The position numbers and the translations under genes were made by a program. Below the pieces are notes generated by a model, which worked only from the letters and a program-made list of their open reading frames with translations, had not been told where the DNA came from and did not search any database. Shown in pieces: positions 7,472-15,791 of a stretch of DNA of 60,028 bases. The DNA comes from Bacteroidota bacterium. GTDB lineage: Bacteria > Bacteroidota > Bacteroidia > 2-12-FULL-35-15. The number at the start of each line of letters is the position of its first letter. Positions within the stretch are counted from its first letter, which is position 1. Where the stretch lies: assembly GCA_947479085.1 (NCBI GenBank), contig CANJYB010000023.1:1-60028 (forward strand). The letters run 5' to 3'.

Positions 7472-8905
7472 ATGAAAAAAATAAACTTACTTTTTATTTT
7501 CGTTTCCCTTTCACTTTTTTTCTCCTGCACTTCAGGCAGTGATAAACAAAAAGAAAATACAGCTAATCAAACTAAGGATACAGTTGTTCAGGAACCAAAA
7601 GAAAATTTTCCTAAAGGAGAAATAATTGAAAAAGTAATTTGCAAAATTGATGCATCACAAAGTTATGCTTTGTATTTACCATCTGGTTATTCAACCGATA
7701 AAACCTATCCAATTATTTATATTTTTGATGCGCATGGAACAGGCAAATTACCTGTTTCTATGTATAAAGACTTAGCGGAAAAATATGGGTATATCCTTGT
7801 AGGTTCTAACAACTCTAAGAATGGTAATTCCTGGGAAGAATCGATGAACATTGCTGATAAATTATTTACAGATGCACAAAACAGATTGTCAATAAATACA
7901 GAACGCATCTATTTATTGGGCTTTTCTGGTGGTGCACGTGTGGCAAACGGGTTAACTATTATGAACGGAGCCATTTCCGGAGTAATTTGTATTGGTGCAG
8001 CCGCTGCTTCCAGTAATTCAACTCATCCACGAAATAACTATACATGGATTGGAATTGCTGGTGAGGAAGATTTTAATTCTACCGAAATGCGTAAATATGA
8101 TAAAGTAGATCTGGCTGGTCATAATGTAAAACATACTTTAATCACCTTTGAAGGAAGACATGAATGGTGTAAAAAGGAAGTAATGGATGAAGCTTTCTGG
8201 TGGTTAGAATTATGTGAAATGAGAAAAAACATAAAAACTAAAAATGATTCGTTAATTAAAAAAAGAATTTCTCCGGAAATCAAGCTAATTGAAACGTATA
8301 TGCAACAAAAGAAATTTTACGAAGCTTATGTGTTGTGTAAAAAAACAATTAATTTTTATGATGGACTAACCGATTTGAGCTATTGTTTTTCCACCTATAA
8401 AACCTTAAAATCAAATGCTGTTGTGGATAAAGCCTTAACTGACGAAGAAGCTACGTGGGCAAAAGAGGAATCGTTGAAACAATTTTATATGAAAGGATTT
8501 GAGAGTGGTGATTTCGAAAAATGGAAAAGTGAAATTGCAAAACTTAATCAGAAAATTAGCAGTGGAAAAAATAAAAACGAAGTAATGATGAATAAACGGG
8601 TGCTTAGTTATTTGAGTTTAGTAGCTTATATGCAGGCATCAGGAGCTTTAAAACAAAACCAGGTACAGGCGGCAGATTACTTCTGCAAAATATATGTATT
8701 GGTTGACCCCACCAATAATGAAGCGCATTACTTAACAGCCGATGTAAATGCAAAAGAAGGCAATCAAAAGGAAGCAATTGCATCACTTAACAAAGCCGTT
8801 AAAAATGGCTTCAATGACTTACCTCGTTTGCAAAGCGATTCTTCTTTTATCTCTATGCAAAATTCGCCTGAATTTAATGAATTGATTAAGAAACTAAATA
8901 AGTAA
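7472..8905 (+). CDS. Alpha/beta-hydrolase-like lipoprotein with TPR-like tail
   Basis: A lipoprotein signal (lipobox FFSC, Cys19) is followed by an alpha/beta-hydrolase domain: a YALYLPSGY strand, IYIFDAHGTG, and the nucleophile elbow GFSGGARVAN near residues 148-157, where Ser is the likely nucleophile. A candidate His is in FEGRHEWC. This resembles polyhydroxybutyrate-depolymerase/feruloyl-esterase-like enzymes. From about residue 265 to the end the protein is helical, ending in a TPR-like unit (NNEAHYLTADVNAKEGNQKEA). It is probably anchored in the cell envelope. Substrate unknown. It follows purB by one base, an unusual partner, probably only a transcriptional link. Confidence 0.72.
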   Translation: MKKINLLFIFVSLSLFFSCTSGSDKQKENTANQTKDTVVQEPKENFPKGEIIEKVICKIDASQSYALYLPSGYSTDKTYPIIYIFDAHGTGKLPVSMYKDLAEKYGYILVGSNNSKNGNSWEESMNIADKLFTDAQNRLSINTERIYLLGFSGGARVANGLTIMNGAISGVICIGAAAASSNSTHPRNNYTWIGIAGEEDFNSTEMRKYDKVDLAGHNVKHTLITFEGRHEWCKKEVMDEAFWWLELCEMRKNIKTKNDSLIKKRISPEIKLIETYMQQKKFYEAYVLCKKTINFYDGLTDLSYCFSTYKTLKSNAVVDKALTDEEATWAKEESLKQFYMKGFESGDFEKWKSEIAKLNQKISSGKNKNEVMMNKRVLSYLSLVAYMQASGALKQNQVQAADYFCKIYVLVDPTNNEAHYLTADVNAKEGNQKEAIASLNKAVKNGFNDLPRLQSDSSFISMQNSPEFNELIKKLNK

Positions 8906-8985
8906 AAGGGGAAATACCATTAAATCTTTCTAAATAAATGACCACAAAAATTGTGACATATATTGCTTAAACAAATTACTACAGG

Positions 8986-9708
8986 TTAATCCCAACCTGA
9001 AGCCAATACATCACAGAGGTGCATCATTTTAACCGGGTTGTTTTTTGATTTGGCAATGCCATTCAAATGCATAAGACAGGAAACATCAGTTGAAATAAGG
9101 TATTCAGCATTAGTGGCCGCCACGTTTTCCATCTTTTGCTCGCCCATGCTTACCGATATTGGCTCTGTCTTTACAGCAAAAGTTCCACCAAAACCACAAC
9201 ATACATCGGTGTCTTTCATCTCACGCAACTCCAAGCCACGCACCTTTTCCAGCAAAACCCTTGGCTCCCTTTTAATTCCATATTCTCTCAAAGCAGCGCA
9301 GGAATCATGGTAAGTAGCCACGCCTTGTAGCTTTGCTCCCAAGTCTGTTATTTTTAAAACGTTTACCATAAAATCAGAAAATTCGAAAATGTTTTTCTGA
9401 ATTTGTTTGTACTGGTTATGAAGTACAGAATTATGAAACATTTCAGGATAGTAGTTCTTTATCATACCCACACAGGAAGCCGAAGGGCAAACAATATAAC
9501 GGTCATTCTGAAATTCGCGGATAAACTTTTCCCCCACCTGTTTACAATCATCCCAGTAGCCGGCATTAAAAGCAGGTTGTCCGCAGCAGGTTTGCTCGTG
9601 ATTATAATTTACGCCACATCCTACTTTTTCTAAAATCTTTACCATGTTAAATCCTGTATCAGGATAAATCTGGTCAATAAAACAAGGAATAAAAATATCT
9701 ACAATCAT
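8986..9708 (-). CDS. LutA-type (Fe-S)-binding oxidoreductase subunit
   Basis: The 240-residue protein has the two cysteine-rich CCG domains typical of LutA/YkgE and the related GlpC and HdrB proteins: CCGQPAFNAG with Cys41-Cys42, and CCGFGGTFAVK with Cys170-Cys171, plus HDSC at 134-137. In LutABC, LutA works in L-lactate oxidation in the cytoplasm. No LutB or LutC gene is next to it in this window, so the partners, if any, are elsewhere. The name follows the family only. Confidence 0.85.
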   Translation of the reverse strand: MIVDIFIPCFIDQIYPDTGFNMVKILEKVGCGVNYNHEQTCCGQPAFNAGYWDDCKQVGEKFIREFQNDRYIVCPSASCVGMIKNYYPEMFHNSVLHNQYKQIQKNIFEFSDFMVNVLKITDLGAKLQGVATYHDSCAALREYGIKREPRVLLEKVRGLELREMKDTDVCCGFGGTFAVKTEPISVSMGEQKMENVAATNAEYLISTDVSCLMHLNGIAKSKNNPVKMMHLCDVLASGWD

Positions 9709-9782
9709 ATAGTTTACTGATATCGAATCAGGAATAATTTACGAAACTGAATTTGTTCTGTCCGCGAAATTACGAATTAATA

Positions 9783-11075
9783 TTACTGAACATGTTTTGT
9801 TTTCGGAATAGTAAGCAAAACAATAAACCCAAGAATAAAAAATGTAATTAATGCCAGGATAGAATTACGCATACCCCCAGTAATTCCCTCTATCGCGCCA
9901 AACGAAAACATCCCGATAACAATTCCTATTTTTTCGCATACATCGAAAAAACTAAAAAAGGAAGCATTGTCTTCTGTTTCAGGTAAAAGTTTGGAATAAG
10001 TGGAACGGGATAAGGACTGTACGCCACCCATTACCAATCCTACTGCACCTGCTACTATATAAAATGCATTGGGAGTATAAACAAAGGCATAAGTGCCAAT
10101 ACAGATAAGTATCCAGATAAATAATGAAACCCCAAGTGCTTTGATATTTCCGATTAACTTAGAAAGGCGCGAAAATAAGAACGAACCAAGTATACCTACA
10201 AACTGAATAATGAGCACACTCACAATTAAATTACCATCATCTAGGCCAACAATTTCTTTTTTGGCAAACAAAACTGCCATTAACATGACAGTTTGCACTC
10301 CCATACTGTAGATAAAAAATGCAATTAAATATCTCTTCAGTTGTTTAATATGTTTTAATTCTAACCATACTTTTTGCAATTCTCTGAACCCTTTAAAGAT
10401 GATTCCTTTTTTAGGTGTTCCTGCATTTTTGGGATTGGGAAGTTTTGCAAAAGTGATTTGTGCAAAGCCAATCCACCAGATAGCTACTGAAATAAAAGAG
10501 TATTTTGCCGGCATGTGAAAACCTTTTATCAAAATCAGGTTAATAATCAGAAGGATTGAGCTACCAAAGTATCCCATCCCGAAACCTTTTGCACTTACTT
10601 TATCATGATCCTTTGGTTCAGCAATTTCCGGAAGATACGCATTATAAAAAACAAGGCTTCCCCAAAAACCAACACTGGCCAACAAAATGGAGAGCATACC
10701 CCATCCCAGATTTTCTTTATTGAAAAAGAATAAAGAGGCACAGGAAAAAGATCCAAGAAAACAAAAGAACTGCATAAAACGTTTCTTACTTCCGCTATAA
10801 TCAGCAATACCAGAAAGTATAGGGGACGACAACGAAACAATAATAAAAGAAATGGCCACTACATAAGAATACAATTCTGTATTAATAAATTCAATTCCAA
10901 ACAGATTCACCGTATCACTGATTACTTTCCCTCCGTCATCCTTTGTGCTCGTTACCGCTTCATAAAATATCGGGAAAATAGCCGTGGTAATTACAAGCGG
11001 ATAAGAGGAATTAGCCCAATCGTAAAACGCCCAGGCATTAATTAATTTCTTGTCACCTTTTTTTAATTGAGTCAT
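9783..11075 (-). CDS. MFS transporter, UMF1/Atg22-like family
   Basis: The 430-residue integral membrane protein opens with WAFYDWANSSYPLVITTAIFP, the characteristic N-terminus of the UMF1 group of major facilitator carriers that resembles yeast Atg22. About 12 hydrophobic segments can be followed. Conserved loop residues include GIADYSGSKKR between helices 2 and 3 and GGVQSLSRSTYSKLLPE in the second half. The substrate of bacterial members is not known to me; fungal Atg22 exports amino acids from vacuoles. It is monocistronic by spacing. Confidence 0.85.
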   Translation of the reverse strand: MTQLKKGDKKLINAWAFYDWANSSYPLVITTAIFPIFYEAVTSTKDDGGKVISDTVNLFGIEFINTELYSYVVAISFIIVSLSSPILSGIADYSGSKKRFMQFFCFLGSFSCASLFFFNKENLGWGMLSILLASVGFWGSLVFYNAYLPEIAEPKDHDKVSAKGFGMGYFGSSILLIINLILIKGFHMPAKYSFISVAIWWIGFAQITFAKLPNPKNAGTPKKGIIFKGFRELQKVWLELKHIKQLKRYLIAFFIYSMGVQTVMLMAVLFAKKEIVGLDDGNLIVSVLIIQFVGILGSFLFSRLSKLIGNIKALGVSLFIWILICIGTYAFVYTPNAFYIVAGAVGLVMGGVQSLSRSTYSKLLPETEDNASFFSFFDVCEKIGIVIGMFSFGAIEGITGGMRNSILALITFFILGFIVLLTIPKTKHVQ

Positions 11076-11159
11076 GGTATTTCAGTTTATTAGTTTATTC
11101 GTTCACCAAGCTGTTTATACTTCTTCATCCCTCATCGGATTCTTTTCATTCAACATCCG

Positions 11160-12278
11160 TCACTGTTTAATTATCACCATCTCTATCCTTCTGTTTTTTG
11201 CTCTGTTCTCGTCCGTATCATTTGGAGCTATGGGCTTTACACCTCCCAAACCTTTATAAGTAATAGGATTGGTAATGCCGTCTTTTTTCAGGTATTCATA
11301 AATTGCCTTTGCTCTTTCTTTTGAAATAGCCCTGTTGGTGGCTTCATTTCCTTTATTGTCTGTATAACCGTTCAATTGCACTTCCATAAAGGGATGATTA
11401 TTTAATACGCTTTCTAACTGACTTAATCCTTTTTCTGAAGTAATTTTCAACTTGGCTGTTCCACTTTCAAAATAAATGTTTTTTAAAATCACTACCTGGC
11501 CTGTTGTAAAATTATCAGGATATACCTTCTCTGCTTTAGGTTTTTTAACTGATGTTTTTGTTGGTTTAACAGGTTCTGTCGCTTTGGCAGTATCTGCTGC
11601 AATTAGCTTTTTTCTCAAACTAATGTCGTCCACAAAATAATAAGCTTCCTTTAAGCTGAAAAAATCCCATTTCTTTTTTTTGACAAAATCATCTTTCATT
11701 TTTGTTGCAAAATTTCCAAGAATAATATACTTCTCTCCTCCGCGTGCTTTGTAATTCCCTTGTATGGGTATCCAGTCAAAGGCACCCGAAATACCATTTT
11801 GATAAATAGTATCAATCAATCCTTCTTCATCAAATTTCATCCCCATTGCAAATGGTTCGTTCGAAAAATATACCCCCAATTCCTTAACCGTTACAGTACT
11901 TTCGGATAATAACCTTACAAACATTCTGAAAAAATAGGTTCTGTCTTTTTCCAGGGGTTCCAATAATTGTACAAACATATATTCCCTGTATTGTTCCTGA
12001 AATCTCAATCCTGCATAACAGGTTCCTTTGTGAGCACCCTTAAATTTGGTAGTATCAATTTTATCGGGTTTCATGTAAAAATCCACCGTGCCGGCACCTT
12101 TCCATGGAATTGCGTTTTTAATATCTTTTTCCGATTTGTTTTTATGGTCTTCAAAACCTGGATTCGGAACAAGGTTTTTTCCTTTGGTTTGAGCTATTCC
12201 CGAATGAAAGGAATACATGCAAACAAAAAGCAGGAATGCTTTTAGAAAAATGGTATTGCATGTACTCTTTATTATCAT
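11160..12278 (-). CDS. OmpA-family outer-membrane/peptidoglycan-binding protein
   Basis: After a signal peptide (cleavage near GIAQ, residue ~30) the protein has an N-terminal NLVPNPGFE segment, as in jelly-roll modules of Bacteroidota surface proteins. It ends in an OmpA C-terminal domain (about residues 260-372) with IYFESGTAKL, LNGYTDNKGNEATN and NRRIEM. This domain binds peptidoglycan. A Pro/Lys/Thr-rich linker joins the two parts. It starts six bases after hemE ends and is likely co-transcribed with it. Confidence 0.85.
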   Translation of the reverse strand: MIIKSTCNTIFLKAFLLFVCMYSFHSGIAQTKGKNLVPNPGFEDHKNKSEKDIKNAIPWKGAGTVDFYMKPDKIDTTKFKGAHKGTCYAGLRFQEQYREYMFVQLLEPLEKDRTYFFRMFVRLLSESTVTVKELGVYFSNEPFAMGMKFDEEGLIDTIYQNGISGAFDWIPIQGNYKARGGEKYIILGNFATKMKDDFVKKKKWDFFSLKEAYYFVDDISLRKKLIAADTAKATEPVKPTKTSVKKPKAEKVYPDNFTTGQVVILKNIYFESGTAKLKITSEKGLSQLESVLNNHPFMEVQLNGYTDNKGNEATNRAISKERAKAIYEYLKKDGITNPITYKGLGGVKPIAPNDTDENRAKNRRIEMVIIKQ

Positions 12279-12284
12279 TTTATA

Positions 12285-13310
12285 TTAAAACCGGAATTCC
12301 TGAATTGTATCTATAAAACATTTTACTTTATCCACCTCCAGGTCGGGATACAAACCATGCCCCAGATTGGCTATATGCCTGTGCGCTCCGAATTGATTCA
12401 ACATTTTTTTTGTTTCCTTTTTAATGGTTTCAAAATCGGAATATAGCAAACATGGGTCCATATTTCCCTGTAGGGTTTTATTGCTACCTATCAATGCTCT
12501 GGATTCTGCTATATCCATTGTCCAATCCAAACCAATGGTATCGCAGCTCAATTGTCCCATTTTTTTTCTAGCAAAATGTGCGTCCTTGGCAAATACCGTA
12601 AAAGGAACTTCAGAAACAGCATCACAAATTTGTGAAATATATTTTAATGCAAACTCATCATACTGAGCCGGAGACAATACTCCCGCCCAGCTGTCGAACA
12701 ACTGCAACATGTCGGCTCCTGCCGCTATTTGCCCTTTCAGGTAATTAATGGTGCTGTCTGTTATTTTTTGCAACAATACATGGGCCAGTTCTGGTTGAGT
12801 GTAAAGAAATTTCTTTGCCTTCGAAAATGTTTTGCTGCCACTTCCCTCTATCATGTATGAAAAAATAGTCCATGGAGCACCCGCAAAACCTATCAACGGA
12901 ACTCTGCCGTTCAATTCCTTTTTAGTAAGTTTTATTGCATCCATTACATAATGCAAATCCTCTGGTTCTGCAATTTTCAGCTTTGCTATATCATCCACTG
13001 TTTTAATTGTTTTTTCAAACCAGGGCCCTTTGGCTTCTATCATCTGGTAAGGCAAACCCATGGCTTCCGGTATTACCAAAATATCCGAAAAAATAATGGC
13101 TGCATCCACACCCAAAATATCAACCGGCTGAATGGTCACCTCACAGGCAAATTCAGGCGTTTCCACCAGTTGCTTAAATCCTCCCATTTTAGCACGCACT
13201 TCTCTGTATTCGGGCAATACTCTTCCTGCCTGCCGCATCAACCATACGGGAGTCCGCTCTACCTGTTCGCCCTTTGCTGCCCTTATTACTAAATCGTTTT
13301 TTTTTGCCAT
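12285..13310 (-). CDS. hemE: Uroporphyrinogen decarboxylase
   Basis: The enzyme decarboxylates the four acetate side chains of uroporphyrinogen III to give coproporphyrinogen III in heme synthesis. The family signatures [18 protein letters not shown] (near the N-terminus) and GFAGAPWT are present. The 341-residue length is normal. The ATG at 13310 is preferred; the in-frame TTG three bases upstream would add only one residue. Heme made here is needed for the cytochromes encoded later in the window. Confidence 0.96.
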   Translation of the reverse strand: MAKKNDLVIRAAKGEQVERTPVWLMRQAGRVLPEYREVRAKMGGFKQLVETPEFACEVTIQPVDILGVDAAIIFSDILVIPEAMGLPYQMIEAKGPWFEKTIKTVDDIAKLKIAEPEDLHYVMDAIKLTKKELNGRVPLIGFAGAPWTIFSYMIEGSGSKTFSKAKKFLYTQPELAHVLLQKITDSTINYLKGQIAAGADMLQLFDSWAGVLSPAQYDEFALKYISQICDAVSEVPFTVFAKDAHFARKKMGQLSCDTIGLDWTMDIAESRALIGSNKTLQGNMDPCLLYSDFETIKKETKKMLNQFGAHRHIANLGHGLYPDLEVDKVKCFIDTIQEFRF

Positions 13311-13339
13311 CAATGTAAATTCTAAATCCCATAAACCTT

Positions 13340-13378
13340 TCCCCCATCCCTCTCCTTTAAAAAAGCGGAGGGGAACCC
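13340..13378. repeat. Imperfect inverted repeat upstream of hemE
   Basis: CCCTCTCCTTT followed by AAAAAGCGGAGGGG forms an imperfect hairpin. The type is a common dispersed intergenic element in Bacteroidota. It carries no gene. Confidence 0.4.
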
Positions 13379-13491
13379 GTACCTGAAATATGTTCCTGTT
13401 TAATTTTTTCTAATATCTAATTTTGGTAAAAATAGTAATAACAATTCGCCCTAAAACAGGTAGCAGAATAAATTATAATTGATTTTTCAAC

Positions 13492-13499
13492 TACCTTTG
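13492..13499 (+). promoter_or_regulatory. -7 promoter box (TACCTTTG)
   Basis: Perfect consensus, 14 bases before the ATG at 13514. A -33 TTG is not obvious. Confidence 0.6.
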
Positions 13500-13513
13500 G
13501 GGGAAAACTTTTT

Positions 13514-13879
13514 ATGACAATTAAAGAAAATACCGAAATAACGTTTAAATGGTTCGAAGCCTTTAACGAACATACTATTGAAAAACTCCTCGCCCTTTAC
13601 CATCCTGATGCAGACCATTACAGTCCAAAATTAAAAATCCGGCATCCCGAAACAAACGGGATAATAAAAGGAACTGAAGCTTTGCGCAATTGGTGGTGTG
13701 ATGCATTTAACCGCTTGCCCGATTTAAATTACGAAATTATCTCCCTGGGTGTGGATAAGGATTATGTAATGATGCGCTACAAACGCACTGTTTCAGGTGA
13801 AGAGGATATGGTGGTAAACGAAATGCTACATATAAAAGACGGATTAATTATTTCTTCGGCAGTAATAGAAAAGAAATAA
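13514..13879 (+). CDS. NTF2-like (SnoaL-type) protein
   Basis: The 121-residue protein shows the NTF2-like pattern: an N-terminal helix with WFEAFNEHTIEKLLALY, then HPDADHYSP, the segment IKGTEALRNWW, and a C-terminal beta sheet. The fold makes a conical pocket used by polyketide cyclases, isomerases and many binding proteins. No specific catalytic dyad can be assigned. It has its own promoter and is cytoplasmic. Confidence 0.75.
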   Translation: MTIKENTEITFKWFEAFNEHTIEKLLALYHPDADHYSPKLKIRHPETNGIIKGTEALRNWWCDAFNRLPDLNYEIISLGVDKDYVMMRYKRTVSGEEDMVVNEMLHIKDGLIISSAVIEKK

Positions 13880-14044
13880 CAGGCTTTTTTCATAATTGGC
13901 GAAGCCAATCGTCATACAACAAAATCCAGTGGTGAGGTTCGCTAAAATGACCCTTGTTTTTAAAAGATAAAATCATTTTTTATCTTCCCAATCAGTGTCA
14001 TCTGCGTTCCAATCCTTTTTGTTTAAGTTATCAAACAGGTGTAA

Positions 14045-14251
14045 TTACTCTACCTCCACTTTATTGCCGTTAAACTCCACCCTGTCTCCAATACGAATTT
14101 TATTCCGTTTGCGGTTTTCTGTTTCACCGTTTACTTTCACCTTGCTGTTTTCAATGGCAGCATTGGCATCTCCCCCATTTTCGCACCAGCCCAATGCCTT
14201 TAACAATTGATTTAAGTGAATATATTCTTCTTTTATTTTAAAGTTTTGCAT
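14045..14251 (-). CDS. S4-domain RNA-binding protein
   Basis: This 68-residue protein is almost entirely one S4 domain: YIHLNQLLKALGWCENGGDANAAI, then VKVNGETENRKRNKIRIGDRVEF. It matches the small YbcJ-like group. S4 domains bind structured RNA, often rRNA or tRNA; a precise target is not known. A -7 box lies 15 bases upstream. Confidence 0.85.
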   Translation of the reverse strand: MQNFKIKEEYIHLNQLLKALGWCENGGDANAAIENSKVKVNGETENRKRNKIRIGDRVEFNGNKVEVE

Positions 14252-14265
14252 GCAAATTATTTTTT

Positions 14266-14273
14266 CAAAGGTA
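14266..14273 (-). promoter_or_regulatory. -7 promoter box for the S4 gene
   Basis: CAAAGGTA on the plus strand reads TACCTTTG on the minus strand, 15 bases before the start codon at 14251. Confidence 0.6.
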
Positions 14274-14445
14274 AGATTTTTAATAAAAACGAAAAAAGAC
14301 CTTTTAAAGGCATAATTTTCACACTTAAAATTTTTTTAGTGATTCTTTCTTTTCGGTTAACAAATTGATTATACAACGAATTTTGGCCTAAAAGTACTTT
14401 TCGGGATTAAAAACTGGGCGTTTTCAAATAATCTTGGAACATAGT

Positions 14446-14592
14446 GTAACCATACTGGAGCTCAATTACATTATGCTGGAGTATAATGTAACCATGTTAG
14501 AGTATAACCTGGTTATTCCTCTGAAATAGTTACATCATGCTCCAGCATGGTTGCACTGTGAAGCAAAATAGTGTGATTGTATAGTAAAATAG
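14446..14592. repeat. Degenerate 21-bp repeat array in a 427-bp intergenic gap
   Basis: Seven consecutive 21-base units can be aligned (14446, 14467, 14488, 14509, 14530, 14551, 14572). Units 1-3 share the pattern GTAACCAT-n-TGGAG-n-ATAA. Unit 5 resembles the reverse complement of unit 2. Units 6 and 7 share GTGn6-AAAATAG. TTACATTAT (14466-14474) and ATAATGTAA (14483-14491) form a perfect 9-bp stem, and CATGCT-CC-AGCATG (14536-14549) a second palindrome. The frame starting at 14446 reads as heptads (VTILELN, YIMLEYN, VTMLEYN) but stops at 14527-14529 and has no good start. The rest of the gap (14274-14445 and 14593-14678) holds no gene. Confidence 0.65.
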
Positions 14593-14678
14593 TGTGAAAA
14601 CGATTAAAAATTGCTTTAAGTGATTTTGTGTTGAGAACTATTTTCTAAAAACAAAAGTAAAAGGAAATGTCCTTTTAA

Positions 14679-15080
14679 TTAACAATCCCCATAATAAACC
14701 GGGTCACCCTGTAATGGTTCAATGTCTTTTTTAAAACGTTCTATAATTGCGTTTTCTTCAGGGGTAACAGGCGGATAAGCTTTTGCAACCTTAGTCATTA
14801 CACTAATAAATGTTTCTTTCAGCTTGGGGCTTAAGTAATGGCTGTTCAGCTTTATTTCCTTCATGGCCCAGTTATAGGTGGTTTCCACATCCGAACTATG
14901 TTTATCCATCACCTGGAAAATGATTTCTGAAACATCAAAATTATAATCCTTCGATCTCAACTCTGCTTCCACTATGGAATGAAACCGTTGGCGTTCTTCC
15001 TCCTGAACAGTACCGTCAGCCAATGCCACAGCGTATGCCAGTTCTCCTAATGCTAAATGTAAACTTTGTAATGGACTCAT
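14679..15080 (-). CDS. TerB-like protein
   Basis: The 133-residue protein begins with ALGELAYAVALADGTVQEEER, the typical first helices of the TerB (tellurite-resistance B-like) fold. It continues with helical segments including VETTYNWAMKEI. No other ter genes are nearby, so a role in tellurite resistance is not implied; the fold is found in many stress and envelope proteins. A -7 box lies at 15109-15116, and the FNR-like palindromes of the divergent gene are a little further upstream, so shared control is possible. Confidence 0.75.
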   Translation of the reverse strand: MSPLQSLHLALGELAYAVALADGTVQEEERQRFHSIVEAELRSKDYNFDVSEIIFQVMDKHSSDVETTYNWAMKEIKLNSHYLSPKLKETFISVMTKVAKAYPPVTPEENAIIERFKKDIEPLQGDPVYYGDC

Positions 15081-15108
15081 TGATATTATAATTGAAATTT
15101 TTGTTCCT

Positions 15109-15116
15109 CAAAGGTA
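15109..15116 (-). promoter_or_regulatory. -7 promoter box for the TerB-like gene
   Basis: CAAAGGTA (TACCTTTG on the minus strand) lies 28 bases before the start at 15080. The divergent FNR-like sites at 15153-15186 lie upstream of it. Confidence 0.6.
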
Positions 15117-15151
15117 AGGGTATTTTAAATACCCAATTAAAATTCACAAAC

Positions 15152-15217
15152 CTGATATAAATCAGTTGTGAATGTGATTTACATCATATTTTTCAAATAA
15201 GTTAATCAGGAATTTTG
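15152..15217 (+). promoter_or_regulatory. Two tandem FNR/DNR-like boxes and a -7-like element
   Basis: CTGAT-ATAA-ATCAG (15152-15165) and TGAT-TTAC-ATCA (15175-15186) are centred 22 bases apart, two helical turns. The second is followed after 23 bases by GAATTTTG (15210-15217), a one-mismatch -7 box. With that box the proximal site would be centred near -41, the usual activator position of FNR-type proteins. The same arrangement occurs at 19931-19995 and, with one site, at 17556-17599. Confidence 0.7.
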
Positions 15218-15277
15218 TCGCATAATTCTTACGAAAAAAGGTGCGGGGTCAGCACTGTAATCACTGACGATAATAAA

Positions 15278-15769
15278 ATGAAAAACAAAAAACTGAAATT
15301 GCTTATAGCCCTCTTGCTGGGTTTGGCATTAACAAATGTACGAGCTCAGGAAGCAACAACAGCATCAGGAGGTGATGCGGCTGGTATCGGAGGTTCGGTG
15401 AGTTATTCCGTGGGGCAGGTTGCTTATACTACTTCTGACGGGGCAAATGGTTCTGTGGCTGCCGGAGCGCAACAACCTTACGAAATATCATTGGTAACAG
15501 GAGTGCAGGAAGCTAACGGAATTAGCCTTACATTTTCGTTATATCCAAATCCTACAAACGACATAATTAAGTTGGAACTTAAAAACGACACAGCAGAAAA
15601 TCTTACGTATCAACTTTTCGATGTTAATGGAAAACTATTAGAAAGTAAAAAAATAGAAAATACAGAAACAACAATTAGTATGAATAATTATATATCCTCT
15701 ACTTATTTTTTAAAAGTAATTGATAAAAACAAAGGATTAAAAACATTTAAAATAATTAAAAACAAATAA
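15278..15769 (+). CDS. T9SS-exported protein
   Basis: The start is taken at the ATG at 15278, which opens into a signal peptide (KLLIALLLGLAL ... VRAQ). An in-frame TTG at 15215 lies inside the promoter element. The mature part is short: a Gly/Ser/Ala-rich segment (GGDAAGIGGSVSYSVGQVAY) seen in Bacteroidota secreted proteins. It is followed by a type A T9SS sorting domain (FSLYPNPTNDIIKLEL ... GLKTFKI) of about 75 residues. It should cross the outer membrane through T9SS and be surface-bound or released. It is the first gene of a two-gene unit under FNR-like boxes. Confidence 0.8.
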   Translation: MKNKKLKLLIALLLGLALTNVRAQEATTASGGDAAGIGGSVSYSVGQVAYTTSDGANGSVAAGAQQPYEISLVTGVQEANGISLTFSLYPNPTNDIIKLELKNDTAENLTYQLFDVNGKLLESKKIENTETTISMNNYISSTYFLKVIDKNKGLKTFKIIKNK

Positions 15770-15791
15770 TAACTAATAAATAAATAAACAA

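Noticed and set aside
8986-9708. Complete lactate-utilisation operon
   Set aside because: No lutB or lutC genes flank this LutA-like protein.
14679-15080. Tellurite-resistance gene
   Set aside because: Only the TerB-like fold is present; no other ter genes are near, so the phenotype cannot be inferred.
15215-15277. TTG start for the short T9SS protein
   Set aside because: It lies in the -7-like element and would place about 20 polar residues before the signal peptide.
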